In this document: one piece after another, positions 43,084 through 55,434 of the stretch | Position numbering within the stretch: the first letter of the stretch is position 1 | How the letters are laid out: each line of letters opens with the position of its first letter | Assembly (NCBI GenBank): GCA_977017575.1 | Contig: CDRNVI010000144.1 | Span: 372,001 to 436,000 of the forward strand | Source: Paramoeba atlantica | Lineage: Eukaryota > Discosea | Direction: 5' to 3' | Length of the DNA stretch: 64,000 nucleotides | The notes under the pieces: generated by a model | What the model was told of the DNA's origin: nothing | Database searches by the model: none | The model's input: only the letters and a program-made list of their open reading frames with translations | Position numbers and translations under genes: made by a program

Positions 43084-46000
43084 ATTCATTTAGGATCTTC
43101 AGAAAATCAGCACGAAAATCTTCCAATTCTTCCTTTGTGACACCCTTGTCACTCCTATCTCTGGCAGCAGTGGCTCTTTTAATAAGAATTGCATTCAGAA
43201 TATTGGTATCTTCCAAAGTCATTTCATCATCATCATCTTCCACCAGTACACTCTTCAAATTCTTGAAATCATCAATGGGACTAATCTCATTAGGATCATC
43301 AATGGACTCAGGGGTGTGCTCTTGGAAAAGATTGGAATAATGTTGTCAAAATCACTTTTCTCACAATAAACAACATGAGCAATTGGCTTGGAATTGTCCA
43401 ATCGGACTTCTCGAAAGCAAGGATTCGAAATGGCAACATAAGATTCTCCACCCTCCATTCTTACTAGACCCTCTTGAAGTACAAGATCTCAACAATATCT
43501 AATTTGTATCTTTGGACATTTTTTCAGAAACTTTCAATTTCACAACTCTTCTTGAACAGGGTGGGATTTTCACAGCTTGTGGGTAAAGAAGAGCAACAGG
43601 TTGAGGATTGGGAACCACACTTGCAATGACAGTTTCCTTTTTCTTTTTCACAGAGAAGGGAACAGGAATACCACCATGAGGAATCACAAATCCACAGCTG
43701 TTCATAATATCCAAACACATCAACTTGGTAACTCAGGTCCAAAATCACATCCAAAGTCAAATTGTTCAAGACAGAAAAATAAATGTTCCTCTTCACAGAT
43801 CCCAAAACAACTGGCAAGGCTACTCTCCCCAAACGTTGTAAAGCATCACCACCAGCAGAAAGAAATCAACTCAAATGTCTCACTTTTTCTAAGGTTAAGT
43901 GATTAAAATGTTTCTGGTAAAAATCACTACTAATGCAGTCAACTGTCACTCCAGAATTGATTGCAAACACCACTTCTTTGTTCCCCAATTTTCCTTTCAC
44001 CAATAAGGGCATATCAGTGTTAAGTTCAACCGCATCAATTTTGAGGTGGTTTTCTGCTTCTTCTCTTTGTTTTGTCACTTCCACTAGGTTGGGAGGGCCT
44101 TGAATCACCGAAACAGATTGTGTCTTAACTTGTGAGTCCTTTAATTGGAGATTTGGTTGAGCAGGTGGTGCAGCACAAGTCAGGGGAAGTTGCACTTCAG
44201 ATTGGGGAAATTGAGAGGTTTGACATCAAGATTGTTGAGAAACCAAAAGAGGAGATTGAGAAGGTTGAGAGAGTTGAGAAGATTCGAGAGAGGATTGTTG
44301 AGGAATTTGTTGAGCAGGTTGAGTAGATTGAGAGAATTGCAGAGATTCAAGAGAAGGTTGTTGAGGAACTTGTTGAACCAGTTGAGAGAGCTGAGAAAAT
44401 TGAGAAAACCCAAAAGAAGATTGTTGAGAGAATTGTACAAAATCTGTGAAAGCTAAATGAGGAGATTTTATGAGGGGGTGTCCCCTGTGCCCCCAGGCCG
44501 AAAATCCTGTTCTGTTGATTGAGTTCAAGGTTGTTGAGGTTGCTGTCCCTGTAACTGTTGCTGTTGTTGTGTTTGATCCAAAATTAGTTGTTGTTGCCTT
44601 TGAAGAATTTGAGGATTGAGTCAACTGGTTGTTTGTTGGGAATCAAGAAGAAGTTGTTGTAATTGAGCAAGAGTGTGGGATTGAGGTTGTGATGCTGGTG
44701 GTTGAGATTGAGTAAGAGCTTGCTCAAGTTGTGGTAAGGCTCCCTGAGGTTGTTGGTATTGTATTGCCTGATGAGGTGTGACAGGAGTATTGTTGGTCCC
44801 AGTTGGTTGTATAGGAAGAAATGTTGTACCAGGGGTTGGTTGGATTGCTCCCACAGTTGTGCTTGGATTCCGAAACTCAGGTGGTTGATGTGTTATGGCT
44901 TGGGGTGTTGGTAAGATACCAGCTTGTCTTGGATTTTGTTGGGTTAATGCTGTTGTCAGGGGTGTGTTTTCAAATAGAGGTCCAGCTGCACCAGATTTCA
45001 AACAACGCATGGCCTTATGTCCCAAAGCACCACATGTGAAGCACTTCCCTTGAAAAGAACCAAACTGACCTCTATCACATCCTTGGCCCTGGCCTCAGCA
45101 TCATGAGTAACAATCTTCCACATCATGTCTAGATTTCCCACAAAAGTCACAAATCCTCCCTCTTCCTGTTGGAGGTTGAAAAGAGTTTGGTTGTCTACTT
45201 GACCAGGATGCAGATAGAACTGTTGGAAACTGTTGCACAGGAGATTGTTGAAATTGTCCTTGGGGAAATTGTTATGCTGGAGATTGTTGAAATTGTCCTT
45301 GGGGAAATTGTTGTGCCAGAGATTGTTGAAATTGTTGCTGAGAAGATTGTTGGATTTGTTGCTGAAAAGCTTGTTGCACTTGTTGTATTTGTTGTTTTTA
45401 GAGAGTCTCAATATTTGCCTTGTACTGACAATCTGAGGTGGAATGTTGTGACAGCCCGCAAAATGAACATTGAAAAGGGATCCCCTTCTGCAAAACTGCT
45501 TGCATTGCATTTGACTGTTTCGAAAGAGTGTTCACCACTGCATGTTGGTCAGGATCCCTGTTCCTTGAGCTTGAAGACTTGGATTCTGATTTTGCTTTCT
45601 GCCACGCTCTGTCCACATACTCCTTGTCCTTCAACCATTCCATAAATTTCATGTTGTTCCCTGAATTGTATTTTACTATTCTTGACACCTCATTAGGGCT
45701 GAAAGGGAGCTTCCCAGCATAAATCTTTTGGACATCTTTAACTGGTGATTTTGTTTTGTTGGCAAAATTGAGGAAGGCCCAATTGTAGTCTACACAGGTT
45801 TTGAAATCCTCAGGTTTCAGCTTCTGTAAATCTTGTATTGCCTGAGTTTCTGCCACCTCTAGAGGGGTTAAAGCACCAAAAATGTTTCAAAGGCTGTAGA
45901 GATCCTCAAGACTGTGGATTTCATCAAGATTTACAAATTGATTGCTGATCCATTTTGTGTTGAAAATCTTGAAGGTGAGAGAGTTGTCCCAACTATGGAT

Positions 46001-46189
46001 ATCTTGCAAGCACTGCAATTCCTTTGTAAACTGTACAAAATCTCTGGTGAGTGAATCTAACTTTGTAGTGAAACTCAAAACTTGTTTCAAGGTTGTGGTT
46101 TCCATCGCCATCTTCCTCCTCTTCTTGGCTTCTTCTGTGGGTTCATTACGGTTTCACTTCTCAGTTGACATGATGATAATCTCCTGAAA

Positions 46190-49100
46190 AAAAAATATGA
46201 TCCAAGATTCCAAACAAATGAAATAGTTGTGTGTAGTCACAGGAGTCACAGAAGTCACAGAACTCATGGAAGTTACAGAAGTCATAGAAGTCATAGAAGT
46301 CACAGATCCAATTCAGGCTGGACAAAAAACAAGATGTCCCAGAGTTACAAAATACAGTGTATAATTCAAGGTTGGTCCAGTCAAGCAAGGTAACTCAAGA
46401 AAGAAATCAAAACAAAGGATTTTCCACACAATAAGCCAGTAATTTCAAGGAAGATTTCCAGAAAATTTGATTCCTCAATCCAGGCAAAGGAATTGGACCA
46501 CAAAGATTCAAGGGATTTTGCTGGAATGAATACTGGTTGAAGAAAACTAGACTTCTGGGATGCTCAAAAATCCGCAAAATCCAAAAAACAAAAGGAGTTC
46601 AAAAGGACTTTATCACAAACAGTTCCAATAATGAACAAATCAGAGAAATATAGGAAAGTTCAGCAATTGGAAACAGCACAGAAGGAATCAAAGGAATTAA
46701 GAAAAAATAATCCCAGAAAATCCCAGCAAACAAATGATTATCCAACAACAATAATTCAAAAATGTCTTATGTTGTCACTCAATTCAAAAGAAAAAGGGAA
46801 CAAGATGCCAGAAACTCGAAAATTGCAAAGCAGGATGGAATTGTAAGGTTTCAGGGCTGAAAAACAGTAAGAAATTCCAAAACTTCCACTCTAAAACAAC
46901 AGGAAAGAGTTTAGAAGAGAGGGGTGTCTTGTCATCTCACTTGGGTAAAGAGCAAACAAGGCCACAAAAGAACTCAGTAATCCAAATACAAAAACAGGAA
47001 GTCACTCTGGCGGAAAATACAAGAGAATATCTGAAACTTGGAGCCCACAGAACAATGAGAGTCTAGAATAACCAACAAAGGGATTGTTTCTGAAGAAGGT
47101 CCAATCCAAGAGAGAACTTCAATAAATTTAGAAGTGATTTGTCACCAATACTGACTCAAACAATGTAAGGTTCGATCACAAACTCAGGAAATCAAATGAA
47201 ATATTTGAGAATCCAAGAATTGGCTCAAAAATGATTCAGAAAGAATATGATCTCAGAAAGGTCTTTCCCATCCCACAAAATTCTACAAGGAAGGTTGTCC
47301 ACAAATTCAACTCAAGGATGAAGGGGAGAACACACTCAAAATCAGCAGGTCATAAAAGAAAAATCAGGAATCCTTACAATCACACAAACAAAACTTTCCG
47401 AAATACCACCAAAACAGAACTGAGATTGAGGGTAATTTCTTAAGAAATCATCAAAAGGAGTAACAATGTTTTGCAAATCGCCAAAGGAGTAAGCAGAGAA
47501 CTGAAAGACCACTAAAGGAAATGACTTCAAATTTAATTAACTTGAAAATCAGCCAAATAGGGTATTTCTGGAGTGTCACTCAAACAGGCTCAAAAGAGGG
47601 GAACAAACTTCTCAAATTTGTTGAAAATCTTTTAATGCTAATAGAATCATTGAAGAACAAAACAAGAACAATAAAGCTACTAAGCAGAGCAATTCAGAGG
47701 GCAATTCAGTCAATGTGTGGTTTTCAAAAATTCCGCAAACAGGGCACAAAACAGTGGGTAAATTTCCAAAAATTATGGGGATTGTTCAAGATGTTTCAAA
47801 GATCAACTAAGAACAAAATAAGAGGAAAAAAAACCACAGAATAGAACTGATCTAGATGGCCTTGCTCAGAATCGGCCAAAATGAAGTGTTTCCAAAATAT
47901 TGCTCAAACAACTTCAAAAAGGGAACAAAACTTCAGAAATTATCAAAAGTCTTAGGTTGCCACTAGAATTGTTGAAAAGCAAGAGAAGGGAAGAGAAAAC
48001 CACTCAAAAGAATAGTTCAAAACAAGATCTAATCACTGTAGGGAAGTTTTTGAATTTCTGCAAGAACAAGCCCAGAAAGGAGGATAAATTTCCAAAAATT
48101 ACAGGGATTGTTTGAAATGTCTTGGAGATTGCCAGAGGACAAAATAAAGGGAAAGAAATTACTAGAGAAAACAAGTCCAAATATAATTGTCTCAAATTGT
48201 CCAAAACAGAGATTCTTCAAAAATTTCACTGGAACAAGATCAGAATAGGGGATAACCTTCTGAAAAGCCACTTGGTAACTCTCAAACACCTCAAGAGTTG
48301 CCAACAAACAAGAAAGGGAAAAGAAACTGTCCAAAAACAATTCCAAAACACAAAGGGCTCAAAGAGAGAAATCTTCCAAAACACAAGAACTCAAAGAGAG
48401 AAATCTTTTAGAAATTCTGCCAGAACAAGGTTGAAATGAGGAATAAATTTCTAAAAGATCATCAAAAGCTTTCAAACACTTCAAGAATTGCCTACAACAA
48501 AATAGAAGAGAAGACTGTTGAGAACACACATCTGAAACACAATTGATTCAAATAAGTCTTTTCACAAATTCCACAAGAACAAGATTAAAAGGGGAATCCA
48601 ATTCAAAACAAGGTCCAGAGAGAGAATCAAATTCTGAAAATTCGCAGGGGACTTTGAATTATTCTAGTAATCATCAAAAAGCAAGGTCGAAAAGCAAAAT
48701 CAAAAGAAAACAACTTTGAAGCTCAATTGTTTCAAATAAGAGTATTTTTCTTTTTTCAGAAATTCCACCGAAACAAGATCGAAAGAGGGAATTGAATTCT
48801 AAAAATTCGTCAAAAGCTTTGAATCACCTTGAGAATCAATAAAAGACAAACAAAGAGAAAAAACCAACAAAAAAACAGCCTTGAAACAGAATTCGCCCCA
48901 AAAGAGGAAATTTCTGGAAATTCCAACAAAACAAGGTCAAAAATCAAGATAAATTTCCAAAAATTTGTTTGAAGCTTTAAATAACCTTGAAAATCAACAA
49001 GGAAAGAGAATGAGGCCAAAATCGGTGCTAAAATCGATTCCAAAATACAAGTGCTTCAAATCAGGGTTTTTTTTCTCAAAAATTGACCAAAACAGAGCCA

Positions 49101-49390
49101 AGAAAAGAGAAACAAGTTTCCAAACCAGTTATTTGGATCTCAAATATCCTCAAGAGTTACAAAGGGATGAAATAAAACAAAAGGAGTCACAAAAGAAGAG
49201 GTTTGAAAGTCACCACCTTAAGAAAAGGAGGGAAAAATCACAAAAACTGGAACTTTCTTGCTAATAATTCAAAATCGGTCAGGGAAAATGGGCAGGATTC
49301 ACCAACAACCAAATTCAATTGTAAAACAAAAGAAAAGAAAGCAGAAAAAGCAAAAGAAAAATCAAAAGAAATGAAAAACCAATTTTCACC
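46190..49390 (-). repeat. Degenerate ~165-bp tandem array (leader of the gag element)
   Basis: Purine-rich on the plus strand. A block of the type AAATTCC.CAAGAACAAG.TC.AAA.GGG.ATAAATTTCCAAAAATT recurs near 47,395, 47,565, 47,730, 47,895, 48,055, 48,220, 48,410, 48,560, 48,757, 48,915 and 49,075, spacing 150-197 bp. Between blocks the order is also kept (AATTGCC, then ACAAA...GGGAAAGAAA, then CAAGTCCAAATACAATTG). Units are about 60-70 percent alike. Open frames in it are short and unrelated. Confidence 0.75.
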
Positions 49391-49712
49391 ATAAAATCCA
49401 GGTCCAAAAATGGCTTAAATGTGAATCAGAGCATCACAGTTTACATAGTCATAAGCCTTGCAAAAGTCAGTTTGAAGAAGAGTAATATCTTGTCCATCAG
49501 CCAAAGCTTCATAGAAAGCATCATAAATAGTTTTTACAGCTGCATCAATTGATTTCCCCTTGAACATTGCATGTTGAGTATTAAAGATTACTCCACTTGC
49601 AATTTCAGAAAACCAAAAAGCCCAATATCACATTACAATTTGATAATCAGAGTTTGTTACACTTATAGATCTGAACTGATCAGGGTGAGGAATGTTCTCA
49701 ACCTTGGGAATC

Positions 49713-49810
49713 AATTGTAGCATGATGGCTTAGTTGGTAAAACAGCTATTGCTTCAATTTAGGGTTGCAGGTTCAAATCCCAAAGAGGAAAATATTAAAA
49801 ATATTAAAAA
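49713..49810 (+). mobile_element. SINE-A fragment, head only
   Basis: The first ~98 bp of SINE-A (A box TGGCTTAGTTGG, B box GGTTCAAATCCC) directly followed by a full copy. It shares one outer target duplication with it (see next). Confidence 0.88.
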
Positions 49811-49813
49811 CAT

Positions 49814-50138
49814 AATTGTGGTATGATAGCTTAGTTGGTAAAACAGCTATTGCTTCAATTCAGGGTTGCAGGTTCAAATCCCAAAGAGGAAAATATTAAA
49901 AACATTATTTTCTCTTCCTGCTCACTTGAATGTGAAAAACAAAACAGGTTATTCTCTGCTTTGTCTGCTAAAAAGCAGAGAATAAATTCTTTGAGAAGGA
50001 GTTTAAGTGAATTAAAGGTTTTTGAACCATTTGAACCTAAAGAGGTGAAACTCTATCCTCATTATTTTTAACCTTAAAAAATTAGTGGCTTTGGGTTAGG
50101 CTATCATCTAATAAAGTCTAGTGTTAAAAAGAAAAAAA
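49814..50138 (+). mobile_element. SINE-A copy in the right LINE ORF2
   Basis: Full length. CCTTGGGAATCA stands at 49,702-49,713, before the head fragment, and at 50,139-50,150 after this copy, so fragment plus full copy look like one insertion of a dimer. Confidence 0.92.
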
Positions 50139-50902
50139 CCTTGGGAATCAAACACAATTAGCTTTCTCCAAAGAAGTCAGGGAATTTCATACTTTCTCCT
50201 GCTTGTTGGATCAGTTCAACCCACATCTCTTGATATTTCTTATAAGTTTTCTGATAGAGGGAGAAGAAAATTCCATCAGGGCCTGCACTGGTATTGTTGG
50301 CTTGAAAGAGTAGCTTCTCAACTTTCAGAAGGTCTACTGTATGATTTTCAGAGTCTGGAAAGCGGAAGGGGTGGTTGTTAAGAAGTTCATCAAGGGCTTT
50401 AAGATTATAAGGACATTCAGTTCCCAAAAGATCACCCCAAAAGCCTTTAATAGCTTCTCTCATAGTAGATGAATTATGAGACAAGATGTCATCAACAATC
50501 ACTTCTTTCACCTTGGGGGAAACCAACTTTAATCATCTAAGAAATAATCTTTAATCTCCATTTCCACCCTTTCAGAGGGTTATCCCAATTCTCAGCAGCT
50601 GCTTCTCTCAGTTCAGCTTCTAAGGAGGTGAAGGGGTGGGCTAGGCTATCCTTTCTAAGGATTCAAGTTGTTCTTAGCTTCTTAACTAAAGTTTGCAGTT
50701 TTCAAAATTTCTTAAAGAAATGAGCTTCCTTGTGCTTGTTCTTCCACAGAGCAGTTAATCTCCAGGCTTCAGATTTCATTTTATTAAGACAGATCACAGG
50801 GTCACCTACAGAGTAGTTTCCAACAGCTTCAAAAAGAGCAAAAATAAATTTGGGGTTATTAATTAGATATTCAGGAATCTTCTTCTTCTGAGAGTTGATC
50901 TT

Positions 50903-51829
50903 TCACTCTTTTACACTGGCCCCTCCAATCATTACAGTATGATCTTTGAATCCAAATGGGATTGCATTCACAAACAAATGATCTTCAGGAGCCTTAGAGA
51001 GAAAGAAGATGTGGTCAATGTATTGACCTTGAAAATGGGTAAGTTCTAACCAGTTGAGGCAAGATAGATTCAGATCAGAGAGGTGTTCAATTAATTTCTG
51101 GCAATTGGTTTCATTTAAGTTCCAATTGAGGTCCCCAACTAGAATATTTTTGTTCTGGGGAGAAAAAAACCAGGAGGATTCTTCCATTAGGTGTTTTAGT
51201 TTCAGACCAGGGTGGTGATAAACATTGAGGGCTGAAAATTCCTGATTTTGGATGAAAACTTTTAAACCAAACAATCTACCTTCATTTTTCTCAAAACAAA
51301 AAGGAGAGGGATCTTTCAATTCTTCCACACATCTAATTCCAATCACAAGGCCATGTTTCCTCTTGGAGAAGAAGTTATGAAACCAAATGTACTTCCTCAA
51401 GTGGTTCTTGAGATGATCAAGATCATTTTCAGATGTTGCATAGGTTTCCTGGAGGAAGATGAACAAGAGCCAGGAGCTAGTTGCCATTCTCTTGCAGATC
51501 TTGAGTTTTTCTTTATTTTGCAACCCATTTATATTCCAGGAGAGAACTCTTAGGTCAGGGAACTGAGAAAAATAACAAATTTGTGGTAAATCAGGAGGAT
51601 TGGATTCCAGAGCAAGGATTTGAGAATCACACAGTCTCTTTTGGGGGAAAGGGGAGTTGAGGGAGGTGGGGGGATTGAAGAGTTGAGAGATTAGTTGGGA
51701 TTTGTTGACAATTGTTAAAGGAGAGGGTTGAAGTTGAACATTAGATCTCAGGGAGAGGGGTTGAAGGAGTCCATATTTTCTGATATTTTGATTATTCTTT
51801 TTTCCTTTTTTTTTCTTTTTATTCACCAT
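50903..51829 (-). pseudogene. LINE ORF2 N-terminal part: AP endonuclease (right copy)
   Basis: The longest clean LINE frame in the window, 308 codons. The endonuclease motifs N (WNINGL), QET, GDLNWNL, IDHIF and DH are all present in order, as expected for the domain that nicks target DNA in APE-type LINEs. After VKE near 50,905 the frame is interrupted, so the full ORF2 is not intact. Confidence 0.85.
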
Positions 51830-52077
51830 CTTTTGTTCTATCTTCTGGTATTTCTTTCCTTTTTTTTAATTAACTTCTGACTTAGAACTTTCTTTTGACT
51901 TTTTTTCTTTTTTTTCTGTTTTTTTTTTTTTTTTTTTTTTTCTTTTTTCTTTAAACTTTTCTTCTTTTTCCTTTTAAACAATAGAGAAGCTTCCCTGAGG
52001 GTCATCAGGAGACAATTTTGGGCTTCCATCAAGGTCAGCATCTTGAAATCAAGAGGGAAAGGGGGAATCAGCAATTT

Positions 52078-52399
52078 AATTGTAGTATGATGGCTTAGTT
52101 GATAAAACAGCTATTGCTTCAATTCAGGGTTGTAGGTTCAAATCCCAAAGAAGAAAATATTAAAACATTATTTTCTCTTCCTGCTCACTTGAATGTGAAA
52201 AACAAAACAGATTATTCTTTGCCCTGTTTACTAAAAAGCAGAGAATAAATTCCCTGAGAAGGAGTTTAAGTGAATTAAAGGTCTTTAGACCATTTGAACC
52301 TAAAGAAGTGAAATTCTATCCTTGTTATTTTTAACTTTAAAAAATTAGTGGCTTTGGGTTAGGTCATTACTTAATAAAGTCCAGTGTTAAAAAGAAAAA
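52078..52399 (+). mobile_element. SINE-A copy (mirror of 35,930-36,251)
   Basis: Same insertion as in the left arm, with identical flanks, duplicated with the arm. Confidence 0.92.
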
Positions 52400-52626
52400 G
52401 AGGAATCAACAATTCTTTGGCCATTGCTAGAATGAGAACTGAATGAAAAAGTTGAAAATTCATGTTTGTCTGAATTACTAAAAGAGGTAGTGTTTTTCTA
52501 GTTTTGCAGGTTGGTGATGTTCTTTTTCTAGATTGCTATTTTGGCTTGTGATCTAGGAACTTTATCAAAGACATCTTCAGAGGGAAGGACACTTTGGACA
52601 CCAGTGGAGGAAGAAGGGAGAGGGAC

Positions 52627-52946
52627 AATTGTGGCATGATGGCTTAGTTAGTAAAACAGCTATTGCTTCAATTCAGGGTTGCAGGTTCAAATCCCAAAGA
52701 GGAAAATATTAAAAATATTATTTTCTTTTCCTGCTCACTTGAATGTGAAAAACAAAACAGATTATCCTCTGCCCTGTCTGCTAAAAAGCAGAGAATAAAT
52801 TCCCTGAAAAGGAGTTTGAGTGAATTAAAGGTCTTTAGACCATTTGAACCTAAAGAGGTGAAACTCTATCCTAGTTATCTTTAATCTTAAAAAATTAGTA
52901 GCTTTGGGTTAGGCCATTACCTAATAAAGTCCAGTATTAAAAAGAA
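52627..52946 (+). mobile_element. SINE-A copy (mirror of 35,383-35,702)
   Basis: Same insertion and target duplication as in the left arm. Its head carries TGGCTTAGTTAG as A box and GGTTCAAATCCC as B box. Confidence 0.93.
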
Positions 52947-53040
52947 GAAGGGGGAGGGACACCAGTGGAGGAGGAGGAGGAAGGGACACCAGTGGAGGAA
53001 GATGGGAGAGGAACACCTCTAAAGTTTTTCACTTTGCCAC

Positions 53041-53137
53041 TTTTTTTCTTTTTAACACTGGACTTTATTAAGTGATAGTCTAACCCAAAGCCACTAATTT
53101 TTTAAGGTTAAAGATAATGAAGATAGAATTTCACCTC
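53041..53137 (-). mobile_element. SINE-A fragment (mirror of 35,192-35,288)
   Basis: 5'-truncated SINE-A tail, duplicated with the arm. Confidence 0.85.
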
Positions 53138-53901
53138 TTTTTTTTCTTTTTAACACTAGACTTTATTAGGTGATAACTTAACCCAAAGCCACTAATTTTT
53201 TAAGGTTAAAAATAATGAGGATAGAGTTTCACCTCTTTAGGTTCAAATGGTCTAAAGACCTTTAATTCTTTTTTTTTTCTTTTTGAGGCAAACTTTATTC
53301 AATTAGTAGTTCTTAATTTAAGCTATTTGAATTACATTAAATTTAATTTGTTTTTAACCTCTAATGAGAGATGAAGTTTTAAACTTCAGCTTAGTTCAGT
53401 CAGTCTTTATACTGAACTTTAGAACTTCTGCAAGTTCAGGCTGGAGGATGCACATCAGAAGGGAGAATAATTCAAAGCTCCTTATAAAGGAATTTATCCT
53501 CAACTTTTTAGCAGACAAGACTAAGATGTAATTTGTTTTGATTTTCACACTTCTCCAAGAGCTCCTCACTCCAATCAAATCACTCTACAGCACCAGAAAA
53601 ATTTTCCATAATATTGAAAAACTGGAATTTGAACTCACCCTCCCAGGGTTGGACATAGTTGAATTTATGACTAAACTACAGGCACCAACTCAAAGACCTT
53701 TAATTCACTTAAACTCCTTCTCAGGGAATTTATTCTCTGCTTTTTAGCAAATAGGGCAGAGAATAACCTGTTCTATTTTTCACATTCAAGTGAGCAAGAA
53801 GAAAAAATAATATTTTTAATATTTTCCTCTTTGAAATTTGAACCTGCAACCCTGAATTGAAGCAATAGCTGTTTTACCAACTAAGCCATTATGCCACAAT
53901 T
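53138..53901 (-). mobile_element. SINE-A copy split by SINE-B (mirror of 34,428-35,191)
   Basis: The same nested arrangement as in the left arm. Confidence 0.93.
53269..53691 (-). mobile_element. SINE-B nested in SINE-A (mirror of 34,638-35,060)
   Basis: Identical nested insertion with the same 15-bp target duplication, reversed. Confidence 0.95.
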
Positions 53902-53998
53902 CATTCTGTCACTTTTTTCTTTTTTCACAAGAATGGTTTTAGAAATTGTGTTCGATTTTTTAACTTTCAACATTTTATCTGTGTTGCCTTTCAATTTC

Positions 53999-54321
53999 TT
54001 TTTCTTTTTAACACTGGACTTTATTAGGTGATGGTTTAACCCAAAGCTACTAATTTTTTAAGGTTAAAAATAATGAGGATAGAGTTTCACCTTTTTAGGT
54101 TCAAATGGTCCAAAGACCTTTAATTCACTCAAACTCCTTCTCAGGGAATTTATTCTCTGCTTTTTAGCAAACAGGGCAGAGGATAATCTGTTCTATTTTT
54201 CACATTCAAGTGAGCAGGAAGAGAAAATAATGTTTTTAATATTTTCCTCTTTGGAATTTAAACCTGCAACCTTGAATTGAAGCAATAGCTGTTTTACCAA
54301 CTAAGCCATTATGCCACAATT
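53999..54321 (-). mobile_element. SINE-A copy (mirror of 34,008-34,330)
   Basis: Same insertion with its 12-bp target duplication, duplicated with the arm. Confidence 0.94.
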
Positions 54322-54543
54322 CAATTTCTTTTTGCTTTGCCTCACTTTTTCCCTATCTTTATTGATTATTTTCCCTGTTTCTTCAGCTAATAATTGTCTT
54401 GGTCTTTTCTTGAATTTAGCTGTGTTTGAAGCAATAAATTTAACCATTTCAATCAAAACTTGTTGAAGTTTTTCATTCAGTAATTTATATTTCCTGTTTT
54501 TGAGGTTTGTAACTGTTTTTTTGAGTTCTTTCATTTTCTGCTT

Positions 54544-55429
54544 CTACCTAAATTTGGTTGGAAGATCCCCCAGCCATGCCCAAGCTTCCTCACCCATACT
54601 GAAACTCATTTCTTTGATCTTTCCTCCTTCCAAGGGGACTTTCACTGTGATTGATCCATCCCTCTTCCCCTCCTCCTTGTTTTCTTCCTCACTATCAACT
54701 TCTTTCCCTTTGATCATAATTATATCTTTGTCACCATCCTCTTCCCTTCTTTCCTGTTCATTCACTTCCCTCTTTTCTTGTTCATTCTTACCTTCCATTT
54801 CAGAGCTATTGCTCATTCCTTCCTCCTTGCTCTCCATTCCAGCAATTTCAACTTTTTTCTTAGGGACCCATTCTTCAGTTGGCTTTTCTTTTTCATAAAT
54901 AAATTTCATTCTTTCATACTTCTTTGCATTTGTGATCATGATTTGGTCTTTCTTGAAACTAAAGCTTTGTTGCTCATCTTCAAAAAGCTTGCTAATAGCA
55001 TCTTCACCTTGTTTCCAGATGATTTTTGTAGTGCAAGTAAGGCTCACAAGATGGTTTACTCCATATAAGGAGCACTCAACAAGGAGGTGGTATGGTTTGG
55101 TAAGCATTCAAATGGAACACTTGGCTTTAATCAAGGTGTTGATTTGGATGAATCCTTTGGTCTTGGCAATAAGGTGGACTAGAGAGAGGAGAATGGACTT
55201 ATAGAAGATGATGATGCAGTCATCAGAGACTTGTACCATTTCTTTAAAATTGAGAGAGGGAAGGTGGTCCTCTCCATTAAATAAATTGTAAATCCACTCA
55301 TTCTCTGAGACTTGGTAAGGGAGTTTGATCTTGATCCCCCACAAATGGGCATTATGATTGATTCTCCAAATACAAGAACTCTCAAGTTGGTTGATGATCA
55401 GGTTTCCTTTCTCTTCAATAATAGATTGA
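54544..55429 (-). pseudogene. LINE ORF1 middle part (mirror of 32,900-33,785)
   Basis: Minus strand: IQSIIEEKGNLIINQLESS through KTKGFIQINTLIKAKCSI, an in-frame TGA shared by all copies here, then KPYHLLVECSLYGVNHLVSL and a Glu/Lys-rich region ending LGDLPTKFR. ORF1 proteins of LINEs bind their RNA; the charged region would form a coiled coil. The left-arm copy is at 32,900-33,785. Confidence 0.75.
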
Positions 55430-55434
55430 ATCAT

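Larger units (their letters stand above)
42453..49418 (-). mobile_element. LTR element with gag and protease only (fossil)
   Basis: Minus orientation, inserted in the right LINE. Parts from right to left: a long leader made of degenerate ~165-bp repeats (49,390-46,190); gag (about 46,170-45,000) with three zinc knuckles, CSFCGLSQHSTSDC (about 45,455), CDFCGKSRHDVEDC (about 45,130) and a third, CFTCGALGHKAMRC (about 45,030); a Gln/Pro/Thr-rich region (45,000-44,200); an aspartic protease-like domain (about 44,010-43,600); an acidic stretch (43,260-43,090); and an LTR at 42,458-43,083. Reverse transcriptase, RNase H and integrase are absent, so it depended on a partner. Broken, with many breaks. 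A 6-bp ATGTGA at 42,447-42,452 and 49,419-49,424 may be its target duplication. The family is gypsy-like by LTR and protease style. Confidence 0.7.

Noticed and set aside
46190-49390. Short plus-strand open frames of 60-107 codons as small genes
   Set aside because: They differ from unit to unit of the degenerate array, with no conserved frame; composition follows the purine-rich repeat.
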